NCBI GenBank assembly: GCA_031292755.1
Contig: JARLGM010000024.1
Coordinates: 1-55,968, forward strand
Direction of reading: 5' to 3'
DNA: 55,968 bases
Source of the DNA: Candidatus Sulfopaludibacter sp.
Lineage (GTDB): Bacteria > Acidobacteriota > Terriglobia > Bryobacterales > Bryobacteraceae
Position numbers and translations under genes: made by a program. How positions within the stretch are numbered: the first letter of the stretch is position 1; every line of letters starts with the position of its first letter. Shown here one piece after another: positions 1 through 7,735 of this stretch. The notes beneath the pieces were generated by a model that saw only the letters and a program-made list of their open reading frames with translations, was not told the origin of the DNA and did no database searches.

Positions 1-216
1 GACCGTGCGCGACCTTCAGACCGCCCATGTCCCACGGATCGGGAGGCAGCAGCGGACCGTGCGCCACTTTCAGACCGCCCATGTCCCACGGATCGGGAGG
101 CAGCAGCGGACCGTGCGCGACCTTCAGACCGCCCATGTCCCACGGATCGGGAGGCAGCAGCGGGCCGTGAGCAACCTTCAGGCCGCCCATGTCCCACGGG
201 TCGGGAGGCAGCAGCG
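1..216 (-). repeat. 54-bp tandem repeat array (four units, continues past the edge)
   Basis: Units begin at 1, 55, 109 and 163 with an exact 54-base period. They differ by only a few bases, most of them synonymous in the minus frame (for example gtgcgc versus gtgagc). The period is a multiple of three and encodes one 18-residue unit. The near identity suggests recent expansion or homogenisation. The array may extend beyond the window. Confidence 0.93.
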
Positions 217-364
217 GGCCGTGAGCCACAGCAACAACATCCTGAGGCAGCAGGGCGGGGCCCGCTACGGGAGCGGCTCCGCTGACTGCGTTCCAGGCGG
301 AAGCCAGCAGGAAGAGGGAGAGGATCGCGGCGACGGCGAGTTTGTTTTCGAAGAATCTTCGCAT
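1..364 (-). CDS. Secreted 18-residue-repeat protein (3' end outside window)
   Basis: Reading the minus strand from the ATG at 364 gives a 121-residue open frame that runs off the window start. Residues 1 to about 31 form a clear signal peptide (MRRFFENK, then a hydrophobic stretch, then a small-residue cleavage region). After a short linker the protein becomes a tandem array of the 18-residue unit VAHGPLLPPDPWDMGGLK, with at least four units before the edge. A Shine-Dalgarno AGGAG lies about 13 bases upstream of the ATG. The plus-strand frame over the same bases is a shadow: it has no signal peptide or ribosome site. No enzyme domain is visible. Function is unknown; a secreted structural or binding protein and a multi-copy peptide precursor are both possible. 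Confidence is high for the gene, nil for the function. Confidence 0.8.
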   Translation of the reverse strand, partial: MRRFFENKLAVAAILSLFLLASAWNAVSGAAPVAGPALLPQDVVAVAHGPLLPPDPWDMGGLKVAHGPLLPPDPWDMGGLKVAHGPLLPPDPWDMGGLKVAHGPLLPPDPWDMGGLKVAHG

Positions 365-599
365 TTTGATTTGTAAACTCCTTTTTTTATCGGACTCAAA
401 CGGGGTCTAGACAAGATGGAACCTTGCCTCATCGGCCCGAGACAGCTTAAACCTTGGTCCTAGCTTCTCTAATCCCGAAGTTTATCCTATTGACGCCCGC
501 AAAAATAGCCAGACGTCAGGGAACAGCTAGTACTATTGGGTGATGAATCGTCCGTTCGCGGGTAGAGGTAAAGACCCTATACAGATGCTATGCAAATGG

Positions 600-1487
600 T
601 TATGGAACTCTGGTACGCCGAAAACTGCGTCCGGCAAATCCGTCATCCACCGGAAATGCAGGCTCTTGCGAGTAGTCGAGCCGCATATCGCCGGTCACTT
701 CATCGAGCATCTCCAGGCTGGCGGTCTTCGTCTCCATGGCGAAAGCAGTCAGCAGGAGGTTATCGCAGATTGCATTGATCAATCGAGGGATTCCCTGAGA
801 ACGACGCTGGATTTCCTTGATAATCGGCACGGGAATGATGGTCTGCTCCCTGGTGCCGGCTCCGGCTCGTGCCATGCGCGAATTGATGTACGCGGCTGTT
901 TCGGCGAAATCGAAACCGCGAAGGGTGCATCGCAGCGCAATGCGCTGTTTCAGTTGGCGGAATTCCGGAGCTTCCATCTTACGATCAAGTTCCTGCTGGC
1001 CGGCCAGTATGATCTGCAGCAGTTTGCCGCGCCGGTTTTCCATGTTGCCCAGGAGCCGAATTTCTTCCAGGACATCCCATTCCAGGTTGTGGGCCTCGTC
1101 TACAATCAGGACCGTTGTGCGGCCGGCCGAGGCACGTTCCAGCAACATTCCATTCAGGGAAAGAAGCACCTCGGTCTTGGAGTGGCGATTACAACGAAGG
1201 TCCAGATCGTACGAGAGCATCTCAAAGAATTGATCCACGCTGAGGCGGGAATTAAACAGCGATGCGAAGGCAATTTGTTGCGCGCTCAAAAAATCCCGGA
1301 GGCATTCCAGCATGGTGGTTTTGCCGGTACCGACTTCCCCCGTCAGGAGGATAAAACCCTTGCGGCTCTGCACCCCGTAGATCAGGTTGGCCAGCGCCTC
1401 TTCGTGCTGCACGCTCCGGTAGAGAAACGCCGGATCCGGGCTCATGTTGAACGGGTTTTGGGTAAAGCCGAAGAAAGCGTTATACAT
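600..1487 (-). CDS. ExeA/MshM-type AAA ATPase
   Basis: A 295-residue AAA ATPase of the ExeA/GspA-MshM class. The N-terminal signature (YNAFFGF, then NPF, then PDPAFLY at about 1-23) is typical of this family. Walker A is GEVGTGKT at about 50-57 and Walker B is VLIVDE at 126-131, followed by the helix-rich lid with the IPRLINAICDNLL sequence typical of the family. Relatives work with secretin or type IV pilus assembly, or as general secretion ATPases; the peptidoglycan-binding domain of full ExeA is absent. The frame extends upstream to a GTG at 1526, but the ATG at 1487 begins exactly at the conserved FFGF start. It lies 98 bases downstream of infC on the same strand. Confidence 0.88.
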   Translation of the reverse strand: MYNAFFGFTQNPFNMSPDPAFLYRSVQHEEALANLIYGVQSRKGFILLTGEVGTGKTTMLECLRDFLSAQQIAFASLFNSRLSVDQFFEMLSYDLDLRCNRHSKTEVLLSLNGMLLERASAGRTTVLIVDEAHNLEWDVLEEIRLLGNMENRRGKLLQIILAGQQELDRKMEAPEFRQLKQRIALRCTLRGFDFAETAAYINSRMARAGAGTREQTIIPVPIIKEIQRRSQGIPRLINAICDNLLLTAFAMETKTASLEMLDEVTGDMRLDYSQEPAFPVDDGFAGRSFRRTRVP

Positions 1488-1585
1488 ATTCAGCGGCAAC
1501 CGGCAGGACTTCTCGCATGTTAGCACGCGCCGTGCATACGCAGCGATTGCACAGTTTCCGGTACTGTATGGGAAGTCCCACAGCT

Positions 1586-2185
1586 TTACGACGCAGAGTG
1601 GGGCGGCGCCGGCGGGGCTTTTTCGCCCGCAACGGGCTTGCCGGCGGCTTTTACGGGACTGATCAGAATGTGGGCGTTGCGGCCTTCCAGCCGGGGCTGA
1701 CTTTCCACGCTGCCATAAGTAGTCAGATCGGCGGCGAAGCGCATGAGAAGTTTTTTGCCAAGGTCGGCGTGAGCGATTTCGCGGCCGCGGAACTGGACAA
1801 CGGCCTTAACGCGGTTGCCCTCCTGGAGAAAACGGATCGCATGAGCCTTTTTGAAGTCGTAGTCGTGATCGTCTGTGTTGGGGCGGAACTTCAGTTCCTT
1901 CACCTGGACCACGTGCTGTTTCTTCTTGGCATCATGCTGTTTCTTCTTCATCTCGTAGGTGTAATGGCCGAAATCCACGGCTTTGGCCACCGGCGGGACG
2001 GCCGTAGGCGCCACCAATACGAGATCCAGCCCCAATTCCTGCGCGCGGCGCAGGGCGGCGGCAGTGGGCATGACTTCCGTAGTTCCGTCGGGAAACACCG
2101 CGCGCACTTCCCGCGCACGAATGCTCTCGTTCACGTTCTCTCGGCGATTCTGCCTGCGAGGAGGAAAGTTTCTACCTGGATACAT
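1586..2185 (-). CDS. infC: Translation initiation factor IF-3
   Basis: A 199-residue IF-3 that binds the 30S subunit and checks start-codon/initiator-tRNA pairing. The N-domain carries the family signature VNESIRAREVR (from about residue 18) and the KKKQH-rich linker (about 80-92). The C-domain has VKELKFRP, DYDFKKAHAIRFL and FRGREIAHADLG, all hallmark IF-3 sequences. The tail is extended and Pro/Ala-rich. The start is an ordinary ATG at 2185 with no obvious Shine-Dalgarno, not the AUU start used for autoregulation in enterics. The usual downstream partners rpmI and rplT are missing; an ExeA-like ATPase gene follows instead. Confidence 0.95.
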   Translation of the reverse strand: MYPGRNFPPRRQNRRENVNESIRAREVRAVFPDGTTEVMPTAAALRRAQELGLDLVLVAPTAVPPVAKAVDFGHYTYEMKKKQHDAKKKQHVVQVKELKFRPNTDDHDYDFKKAHAIRFLQEGNRVKAVVQFRGREIAHADLGKKLLMRFAADLTTYGSVESQPRLEGRNAHILISPVKAAGKPVAGEKAPPAPPHSAS

Positions 2186-2467
2186 TTTTGATTTTGCGTT
2201 GAGAAGAAAAATTGCGTGGGTGGACAGGCCAAGGCCGGATGACCGCGAAAGATCTCGCGTCGGGAATCGGAATGAAGATCAGAGACAATCGCAATATACG
2301 TCAGTTTCAGTGTACAACAAACCTACGCCGGTTTGGCAAACACAAATTGGGGTAAGCCGTACGACTGGGGGGAATTCTTCGTACTCCAGTGCCGCTGGGG
2401 AATACTCCTTTTGGGGGTCGCCCTCCTGGACAGGCCGGAAGCCCTGGCCTACAATGTGTCAATCCTC

Positions 2468-5122
2468 ATGGTGCGTTGCCCTTCCTGCTCGCGGGAATCG
2501 GACCAGAACGGCCGGTTCTGTTCGTGGTGCGCGGCCGCTCTGGACGCCACGTCCGCCGAAACTGTGGCAATCGTAGCGGCAGCGCCGGCCTCAGTTCCGC
2601 GCCTGACCTCGTCCAGCGCCGTTGATGAGGGCCGCTTCCTTCCGGGCACTATGATTGCCGGGAGGTACCGGGTAGCCGGACTGCTGGGCCGCGGGGGCAT
2701 GGGCGAAGTTTACCGCGCCACCGATTTGACGTTGGGACAGGCGGTGGCCCTGAAATTCCTCCCCGAGGCCGCCGCTCGCGACGATCGCGCGCTGGCCCGC
2801 TTTTATAACGAAGTGCGCATGGCCCGGCAGGTGACGCATCCCAATGTGTGCCGGGTATACGACATCGGCCAGATCGACGGACTGCACTTCATTTCCATGG
2901 AATATGTGGACGGAGAGGATCTGTCTTCCCTGCTCCGCCGCATTGGACGCCTGCCTGCCGATAAGGCCGTCGAGATTGCGCGCAAGCTGTGCGCGGGTCT
3001 GGGGGCGGCGCACGAGAAGAACGTTTTGCATCGCGACCTGAAGCCGGCCAATGTGATGGTGGACAGCCGCGGCCAAGTCATCATCATGGATTTCGGGCTC
3101 GCCGGGCTCACGGAGCAGTTGCAGGGCGACGCGCGCAGCGGCACCCCGGCCTACATGTCTCCGGAGCAACTGGCGGGCACCGGGGTGACGCCGCGGAGCG
3201 ACCTCTACGCGCTGGGACTGGTGCTATATGAGCTGTTCACCGGCAGGCGAGCCTTCGAAGCTGCTTCGCTGGTGGAGTTGATGGAAATGCAGGAGCGCGC
3301 CGCGCCGGCCAGCATCACCTCGGTAGCGAAGGATCTGGACCCGGCCGTGGAGCGGATCGTACTGCGCTGCCTACAGAGCGATCCGCGCCTGCGGCCTGCT
3401 TCCGCCATGGCCATTGCCGCCGCGCTGCCAGGCGGAGATCCCCTGGAGGCTGCTCTGGCCGCGGGCGAAACGCCGTCCCCGGAACTGGTGGCGGCCGCCG
3501 GCGAAACGGAAGGCATGAATCCGGTGCGCGCCGTCGCTCTGCTGGCGGCCGCGCTGCTTGGAACGGGGCTCATCGCCATCTTCGGCGTGCGATTTTTCAT
3601 AACCGAGAAGGTTCCAATGGACGTTCCGCCGGACGCCCTGGCGGTAAACGCGCGGAACCTGCTGCGCGGCCTGGGTTATACGGCGAAGCCCGGCGGCACG
3701 GCCTGGGGACTGGATTACAACGGCGAATATCTCCGGTATTTGAATCGCCGGAAGGACGGGGCGGCGCGATGGCAGGGCGCCGCTTTGCGAGAGGCTCCAC
3801 TGATCGTGTTCTGGTACCGGCAAAGCCCCGACTCGCTGCAGGCGGTTTATCGCACGAATACGGCGGTAACGGAATGGGATCCGCCGCTGGTGCGATCGGG
3901 GATGCTGCGGATTTTTACCGACGCACAAGGGCGGCTCGAAAAATTGGAAGCCGTGCCCCGACAGGTGGAGGCGGATTCCGGGGCAGCGCCGGCGTTCGAT
4001 TGGGCGCGCCTGTTTCAGGCAGCGGGATTGGACCAGGGAACCTTCCGGGAGGCCAAACCGGAGTGGAGTCCGCTGGCGCCTTTCGACTCCCGGGCCGCGT
4101 GGACGGGGACCGACTCGCAGAGTGGAGCAAGGCTGCGCGTGGAAGCCGCGGCGTGGCGCGGGCGACCGGTGTTTTTTCAGATTGTGGGGCCGTGGAGCGC
4201 TGCCGTGCGCGACTCTTCCTCTACCGGGGGAGAGGCGCTTGCCCTGGTGTTTGTGAAGTTTCTGGCGTTCGCAGTGGCCTGCGTGTTTGCGTGGCACAAT
4301 GTGCGGACGGCGAAAGGCGATATCCGCGGCGCCACCAAACTGGGGTTGATCTATTTTATGTGTTCGTCCGCGGCATCGCTGTTGCAGGCGAATCATTCCG
4401 CGACGAGCGCGGAGTTTACGGTGGTGTGGGTCATCACGGCGAACTGCTTCCTGAACGCGATCGCCCTGGGGGCTTTTTATCTGGCGCTGGAACCGTGGGT
4501 GCGCAAGCGCTGGCCGCAGACAATGATTAGCTGGAGCCGGCTCACGACTCACGGAATTCGCGACCCGCTGGTGGGACAGTCGATTCTGGTGGGGGTGATT
4601 TTCGCCTGCCTGCTGGCCGCCATGAAACTGCTGCAACTGGCGTTGCACGGGCCCGGCGGTGAGCCGGTCTTCGCATATCTATATCCCCTGCTGGGAATTC
4701 GCCAGGCGATGGCGGGCGCTTTGACCTCTTTCACCGGATCGCTGTTCGATCCGATCTTCGGTCTGCTGTTGCTTTTTCTGATTCGCATTGTGCTGCGGAA
4801 TCAATGGCTGTCGATGGGGGTCTTTATTGCGCTGTTGGCCGCCCTGAACAGCAGCGGCACAGGTTATCCGCGCACGGACATCCCTCTGTACGCGCTGATG
4901 GCGGCGATCAACGCATTCCTGCTGATGCGCTACGGGCTGCTAGTGGGCATGGTGTCCGACCTGCTCTACGACTTCATCATCGGGATTCCGCGCACGCTGG
5001 ATTTCAGCCTGTGGTACGCCAGCACGGGAATGCTGCCGCTGGTGCTGACGGGGCTGATCGCAATCTACGGGTTCCGGGTGGCGCTCGGCGGGCGAAAGCT
5101 GCTCACGATGGCGGCTCCGTAG
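2468..5122 (+). CDS. Membrane Ser/Thr protein kinase with zinc ribbon and multi-span C-terminus
   Basis: An 884-residue Hanks-type kinase. Residues 1-21 form a zinc ribbon (Cys 4, 7, 18, 21). The kinase domain spans about 67-320: glycine loop GRGGMGEVY, Lys96, HRD at 188-190, LKPAN, DFG at 208-210 and SPE at 231-233. One transmembrane helix follows at about 354-377, then an extracytoplasmic region to about 580, then a C-terminal block of many hydrophobic helices to the end. The open frame starts at 2333, but the ATG at 2468 begins precisely at the zinc ribbon, so the upstream 45 codons are left out. The catalytic residues are intact, so it should be active. The signal sensed by the C-terminal membrane block is unknown. 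Its last 20 bases overlap the convergent lipoprotein gene. Confidence 0.9.
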   Translation: MVRCPSCSRESDQNGRFCSWCAAALDATSAETVAIVAAAPASVPRLTSSSAVDEGRFLPGTMIAGRYRVAGLLGRGGMGEVYRATDLTLGQAVALKFLPEAAARDDRALARFYNEVRMARQVTHPNVCRVYDIGQIDGLHFISMEYVDGEDLSSLLRRIGRLPADKAVEIARKLCAGLGAAHEKNVLHRDLKPANVMVDSRGQVIIMDFGLAGLTEQLQGDARSGTPAYMSPEQLAGTGVTPRSDLYALGLVLYELFTGRRAFEAASLVELMEMQERAAPASITSVAKDLDPAVERIVLRCLQSDPRLRPASAMAIAAALPGGDPLEAALAAGETPSPELVAAAGETEGMNPVRAVALLAAALLGTGLIAIFGVRFFITEKVPMDVPPDALAVNARNLLRGLGYTAKPGGTAWGLDYNGEYLRYLNRRKDGAARWQGAALREAPLIVFWYRQSPDSLQAVYRTNTAVTEWDPPLVRSGMLRIFTDAQGRLEKLEAVPRQVEADSGAAPAFDWARLFQAAGLDQGTFREAKPEWSPLAPFDSRAAWTGTDSQSGARLRVEAAAWRGRPVFFQIVGPWSAAVRDSSSTGGEALALVFVKFLAFAVACVFAWHNVRTAKGDIRGATKLGLIYFMCSSAASLLQANHSATSAEFTVVWVITANCFLNAIALGAFYLALEPWVRKRWPQTMISWSRLTTHGIRDPLVGQSILVGVIFACLLAAMKLLQLALHGPGGEPVFAYLYPLLGIRQAMAGALTSFTGSLFDPIFGLLLLFLIRIVLRNQWLSMGVFIALLAALNSSGTGYPRTDIPLYALMAAINAFLLMRYGLLVGMVSDLLYDFIIGIPRTLDFSLWYASTGMLPLVLTGLIAIYGFRVALGGRKLLTMAAP

Positions 5123-6239
5123 GATACCAGACCGGCTTCTGGCCTTTGCGGATGAGGGCGGCGGATTCCAGCAATTGCGCGCGATCCACCGATGAAGTTT
5201 TGGCGAACTGCTCCAGGAACCGAATGACGGAGTCGCGTTCGCCGTCTTTCAGGAGCCAGGACAGCAAGGGGTAGGTGATGGGCTGATCAAAGTAGGCCAG
5301 GTCCTCGGTAACCGGCGCGCCGGCGGCATCCTGCAAATATTTCAGCGCGGCTTTGCGATCGTGATCGCGCGCGGCGAGTAGCCCGAGCAGCATGTCGGCC
5401 TGGTAGAGCGCGGTCCCGGCGTCGGAATCCTTGTCCATGCCTGGCGCCTTGCGGGTGACTTCCAGGGCGCTCTTGCGGGCTGTATCGAAACCGGCCGGGT
5501 CACCCTGACTATAGGAGACGATGGCCTGTTGAGCCAGCGCTTCGATGGAGCCATCGGCGGGCTTGCGATGGTGGACGTTGGCCAGCAACTCCGGGTCTAT
5601 GGCGGCCGCCACCGCCTGGCGAACGTGGTCGGCATAGGCCGCGCTGGTGTCCGTCAGGGCACTGGCGTAGAGCGCACCCAGGCGGGCGCCCCAGGGGCCT
5701 TGGGGATCGCGCTCCCGCGCCTGCTGGAGGAACTTTTCGGCCAGAGGCTTATCGGAGGCAGCCAGAAATGCGGCGGCGTTGCCGAGCACGGGGAGAGGCG
5801 CGTCGGGCTTCGCGGCGAGCGCGAGCCATTCCTTTTTGATCTGCGCGTAGCCCTGCGGATCGGCAAGTTGATCGATGGGCAGATCGATGAGGCCGGGCCG
5901 TTGGCCGAGCAGCGGCAACTCCGGGTGATGTTCGATCAGCCAGAGGATGTGCTTGCGGCGCGCGGCGATCACAAAGGCGGGGTCATAGAAACGCGTCCCG
6001 TTCCCGGCGTAAAACAGGAGCAGCATTTGGCGGCCGGTGAGATCGTCGGGAGCCTCGGCGAGGTGGCGCTCCACGTCTTCGGCCTGGGCTCTGCCCAGTG
6101 CCTTCCCGGAGGCTTCGAACTGTTGGGCCTTCTGCGCCGCGAGCCACTGCGGGCTATCGGTCAGCGGCGCTACCGGCTTCTGCCCGCAGGAGGCCAGCAG
6201 GAGCACGGCGGAAGATGGAATCCAGGACCATCGAATCAC
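5103..6239 (-). CDS. Predicted lipoprotein with helical-repeat (TPR-like) body
   Basis: A 378-residue protein starting with GTG at 6239. The N-terminus is a lipoprotein signal with lipobox LLASC (Cys18), so the mature protein should be membrane-anchored. The rest is Ala/Leu-rich amphipathic helices, including stretches such as AEKFLQQARERDPQGPWGARLGALY that resemble tetratricopeptide units. No catalytic motif is visible. It converges with the kinase gene and overlaps its stop by 20 bases, which supports both reading frames being compact real genes. No precise family was recognised; a periplasmic scaffold role is possible. Confidence 0.75.
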   Translation of the reverse strand: MIRWSWIPSSAVLLLASCGQKPVAPLTDSPQWLAAQKAQQFEASGKALGRAQAEDVERHLAEAPDDLTGRQMLLLFYAGNGTRFYDPAFVIAARRKHILWLIEHHPELPLLGQRPGLIDLPIDQLADPQGYAQIKKEWLALAAKPDAPLPVLGNAAAFLAASDKPLAEKFLQQARERDPQGPWGARLGALYASALTDTSAAYADHVRQAVAAAIDPELLANVHHRKPADGSIEALAQQAIVSYSQGDPAGFDTARKSALEVTRKAPGMDKDSDAGTALYQADMLLGLLAARDHDRKAALKYLQDAAGAPVTEDLAYFDQPITYPLLSWLLKDGERDSVIRFLEQFAKTSSVDRAQLLESAALIRKGQKPVWYPTEPPS

Positions 6240-6320
6240 GTTTCAAGTGTAGTGGATTCGGTGAGGAAAGGTCGTAGTAAAGAGACATGCAGCGAAGTGT
6301 CCTGAACCTCGCGCCCTCCG

Positions 6321-6326
6321 TATACT
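6321..6326 (+). promoter_or_regulatory. Possible -10 element for a leaderless transcript
   Basis: TATACT lies seven bases before the ATG at 6334, and there is no Shine-Dalgarno sequence. A start site at the usual distance from this hexamer would fall on or next to the start codon. No good -35 is seen. Confidence 0.35.
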
Positions 6327-6333
6327 ACAAGAC

Positions 6334-7275
6334 ATGGCATCCGCCGCGCGCTACAAGTACGTGCTGTCGCTACCGGAGCGGGTCCTGCGGTCGCTGGGGG
6401 CTCTCTCGGGCGGATTGTTGCGCGAGATCGGCAACGTGGCGCTACCGGCATCGGTGCGACGGACTACGGTATATCGCACCATGGTGGATGTGACGCTGCG
6501 CTTCCTGATTCAGGAGGTGGGACAGGTGGAGGGGGTGTATCCGTCGGAAGGGCGGCTGGCGCAGGATTTCCTGCTCCAGCGGACGGCCAGCCACGGCATC
6601 GAACTGCTGGGGATCCTGGCGTTCCATGCCTCGCCGATCTGGGTTCTGGCGGCACTGGCGGACGCCACCGGCGGCGGACGCAAACTGATTGGCGAAATTT
6701 CGCAGGCGCTTCAGGAAGAGGGACTGCTGGAGGGCGGGTCCTCTTTCGCGACCATGGAGCAGGTGCTGGATGGACTGGAGAAGACCAGCGAACATCTGGC
6801 GGTCTCGCTCAATCTTCCACCCGTAAACATCGGCGGTTTGAGGCAGGAATGGGTTCAGCTTAAAACCGAGATGGCGTCGATTCCACCCCGGAATGTTCCG
6901 CCGCTGGCGCGCGTGGAAGGAGTCTGGAGAGAGCTGCAGGAGGCCTCGAAGAGGCAGGGGCGTTCGGTATTCATGCTGTCCTCCCTGATGGCGGTTTCGA
7001 CGGTCTCGCACCTGCCGGCGAATGTGTTCTGGCTCTCGAAGGCGGCGCGGTCGGCCGCGCGGCGCACCGGAAAAGTGCTGGGCGAGGCGATTCTGGACCA
7101 TTACACGGATACCCTGTCGGAGATTGCGCGGACGGGCTTTTTGGCTTACTGGACGCGGGAATTCCGGCCGTACCTGCGCGGGGCGGCGGAGCAGTTCGCA
7201 CCCGGGCACGAATCGCTCACCGAACGATTGCTTCAGCGCGGCAGAGGTCCTCGAAATCGGCTTCCGCCTGCCTGA
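6334..7275 (+). CDS. Conserved-looking protein of unknown function
   Basis: A 313-residue protein with no recognised domain. It is rich in Leu, Ala and Arg, and has two moderately hydrophobic stretches (about 90-110, GIELLGILAFHASPIWVLAAL, and about 213-232, MLSSLMAVSTVSHLPANVFWL) that could be membrane-associated helices. It is loosely reminiscent of EcsC-like proteins, but this is not secure. The ATG is seven bases after a TATACT hexamer, so translation may be leaderless. The 3' end overlaps the convergent HPt gene by 59 bases. Confidence 0.65.
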   Translation: MASAARYKYVLSLPERVLRSLGALSGGLLREIGNVALPASVRRTTVYRTMVDVTLRFLIQEVGQVEGVYPSEGRLAQDFLLQRTASHGIELLGILAFHASPIWVLAALADATGGGRKLIGEISQALQEEGLLEGGSSFATMEQVLDGLEKTSEHLAVSLNLPPVNIGGLRQEWVQLKTEMASIPPRNVPPLARVEGVWRELQEASKRQGRSVFMLSSLMAVSTVSHLPANVFWLSKAARSAARRTGKVLGEAILDHYTDTLSEIARTGFLAYWTREFRPYLRGAAEQFAPGHESLTERLLQRGRGPRNRLPPA

Positions 7276-7564
7276 CCAGAGGTTCCAGTTCGGGGCAGGA
7301 TGTTGCCGGAGCCTCCAGTTCGATGCGCTGGCACAGAACCGCGAGCGAATCGGCGCCCACCTGAATCGCGCTGCCTTTGATGGCGTGGGCCTCCTGTTTG
7401 ACCCGCGCGCCATCCTTGTGAACCAGGGCCTCGCGCAGTAACAGCAGGCGGCGGGCGGTATCGCTCTTGAACAGATCGATAATCTCCACGACCAGTTCGG
7501 CATCGCCGCTGGCCGCCAGGAGCTGAAGGGTTTCGGGCAGGGCCCAATTCGGTTGCACAGTCAT
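7217..7564 (-). CDS. Histidine phosphotransfer (HPt) protein
   Basis: A 115-residue single-domain HPt protein. The phospho-accepting His60 sits in AHAIKGSAIQVGA, which matches the family pattern AHxLKG. The flanking helices fit the four-helix HPt fold, and the length is typical for a stand-alone HPt. It is transcribed divergently from a hybrid sensor kinase that has two receiver domains, so a phosphorelay between them is likely (inference). Its 3' end overlaps the preceding plus-strand gene by 59 bases. Confidence 0.88.
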   Translation of the reverse strand: MTVQPNWALPETLQLLAASGDAELVVEIIDLFKSDTARRLLLLREALVHKDGARVKQEAHAIKGSAIQVGADSLAVLCQRIELEAPATSCPELEPLVRQAEADFEDLCRAEAIVR

Positions 7565-7644
7565 CCCCGATAGAAGTCTTACGGAGAATCCCCGAAACCA
7601 ACAAGTTGTCTTTCGTTAACAGGGGGAGGCAACCGGGTACTCCG

Positions 7645-7663
7645 TCCGGTCAACAGGACCGGA
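7645..7663. promoter_or_regulatory. Perfect inverted repeat between HPt and hybrid kinase genes
   Basis: TCCGGTC (7645-7651) and GACCGGA (7657-7663) are perfect complements separated by five bases, in the 171-base divergent intergenic region. The site could be an operator serving both genes or an RNA hairpin. No terminator-like T run follows. Confidence 0.4.
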
Positions 7664-7735
7664 TTAACCAAAGAGGCTCTTGTTCGCCTTTCAGCATTTT
7701 GTGACACTCATTTAGAAATACTAACCGGGTGCGGG

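Noticed and set aside
5..376. Plus-strand 123-codon frame with repeats
   Set aside because: It is the complement of the minus-strand repeat gene, which has a signal peptide and ribosome site; this frame has neither.
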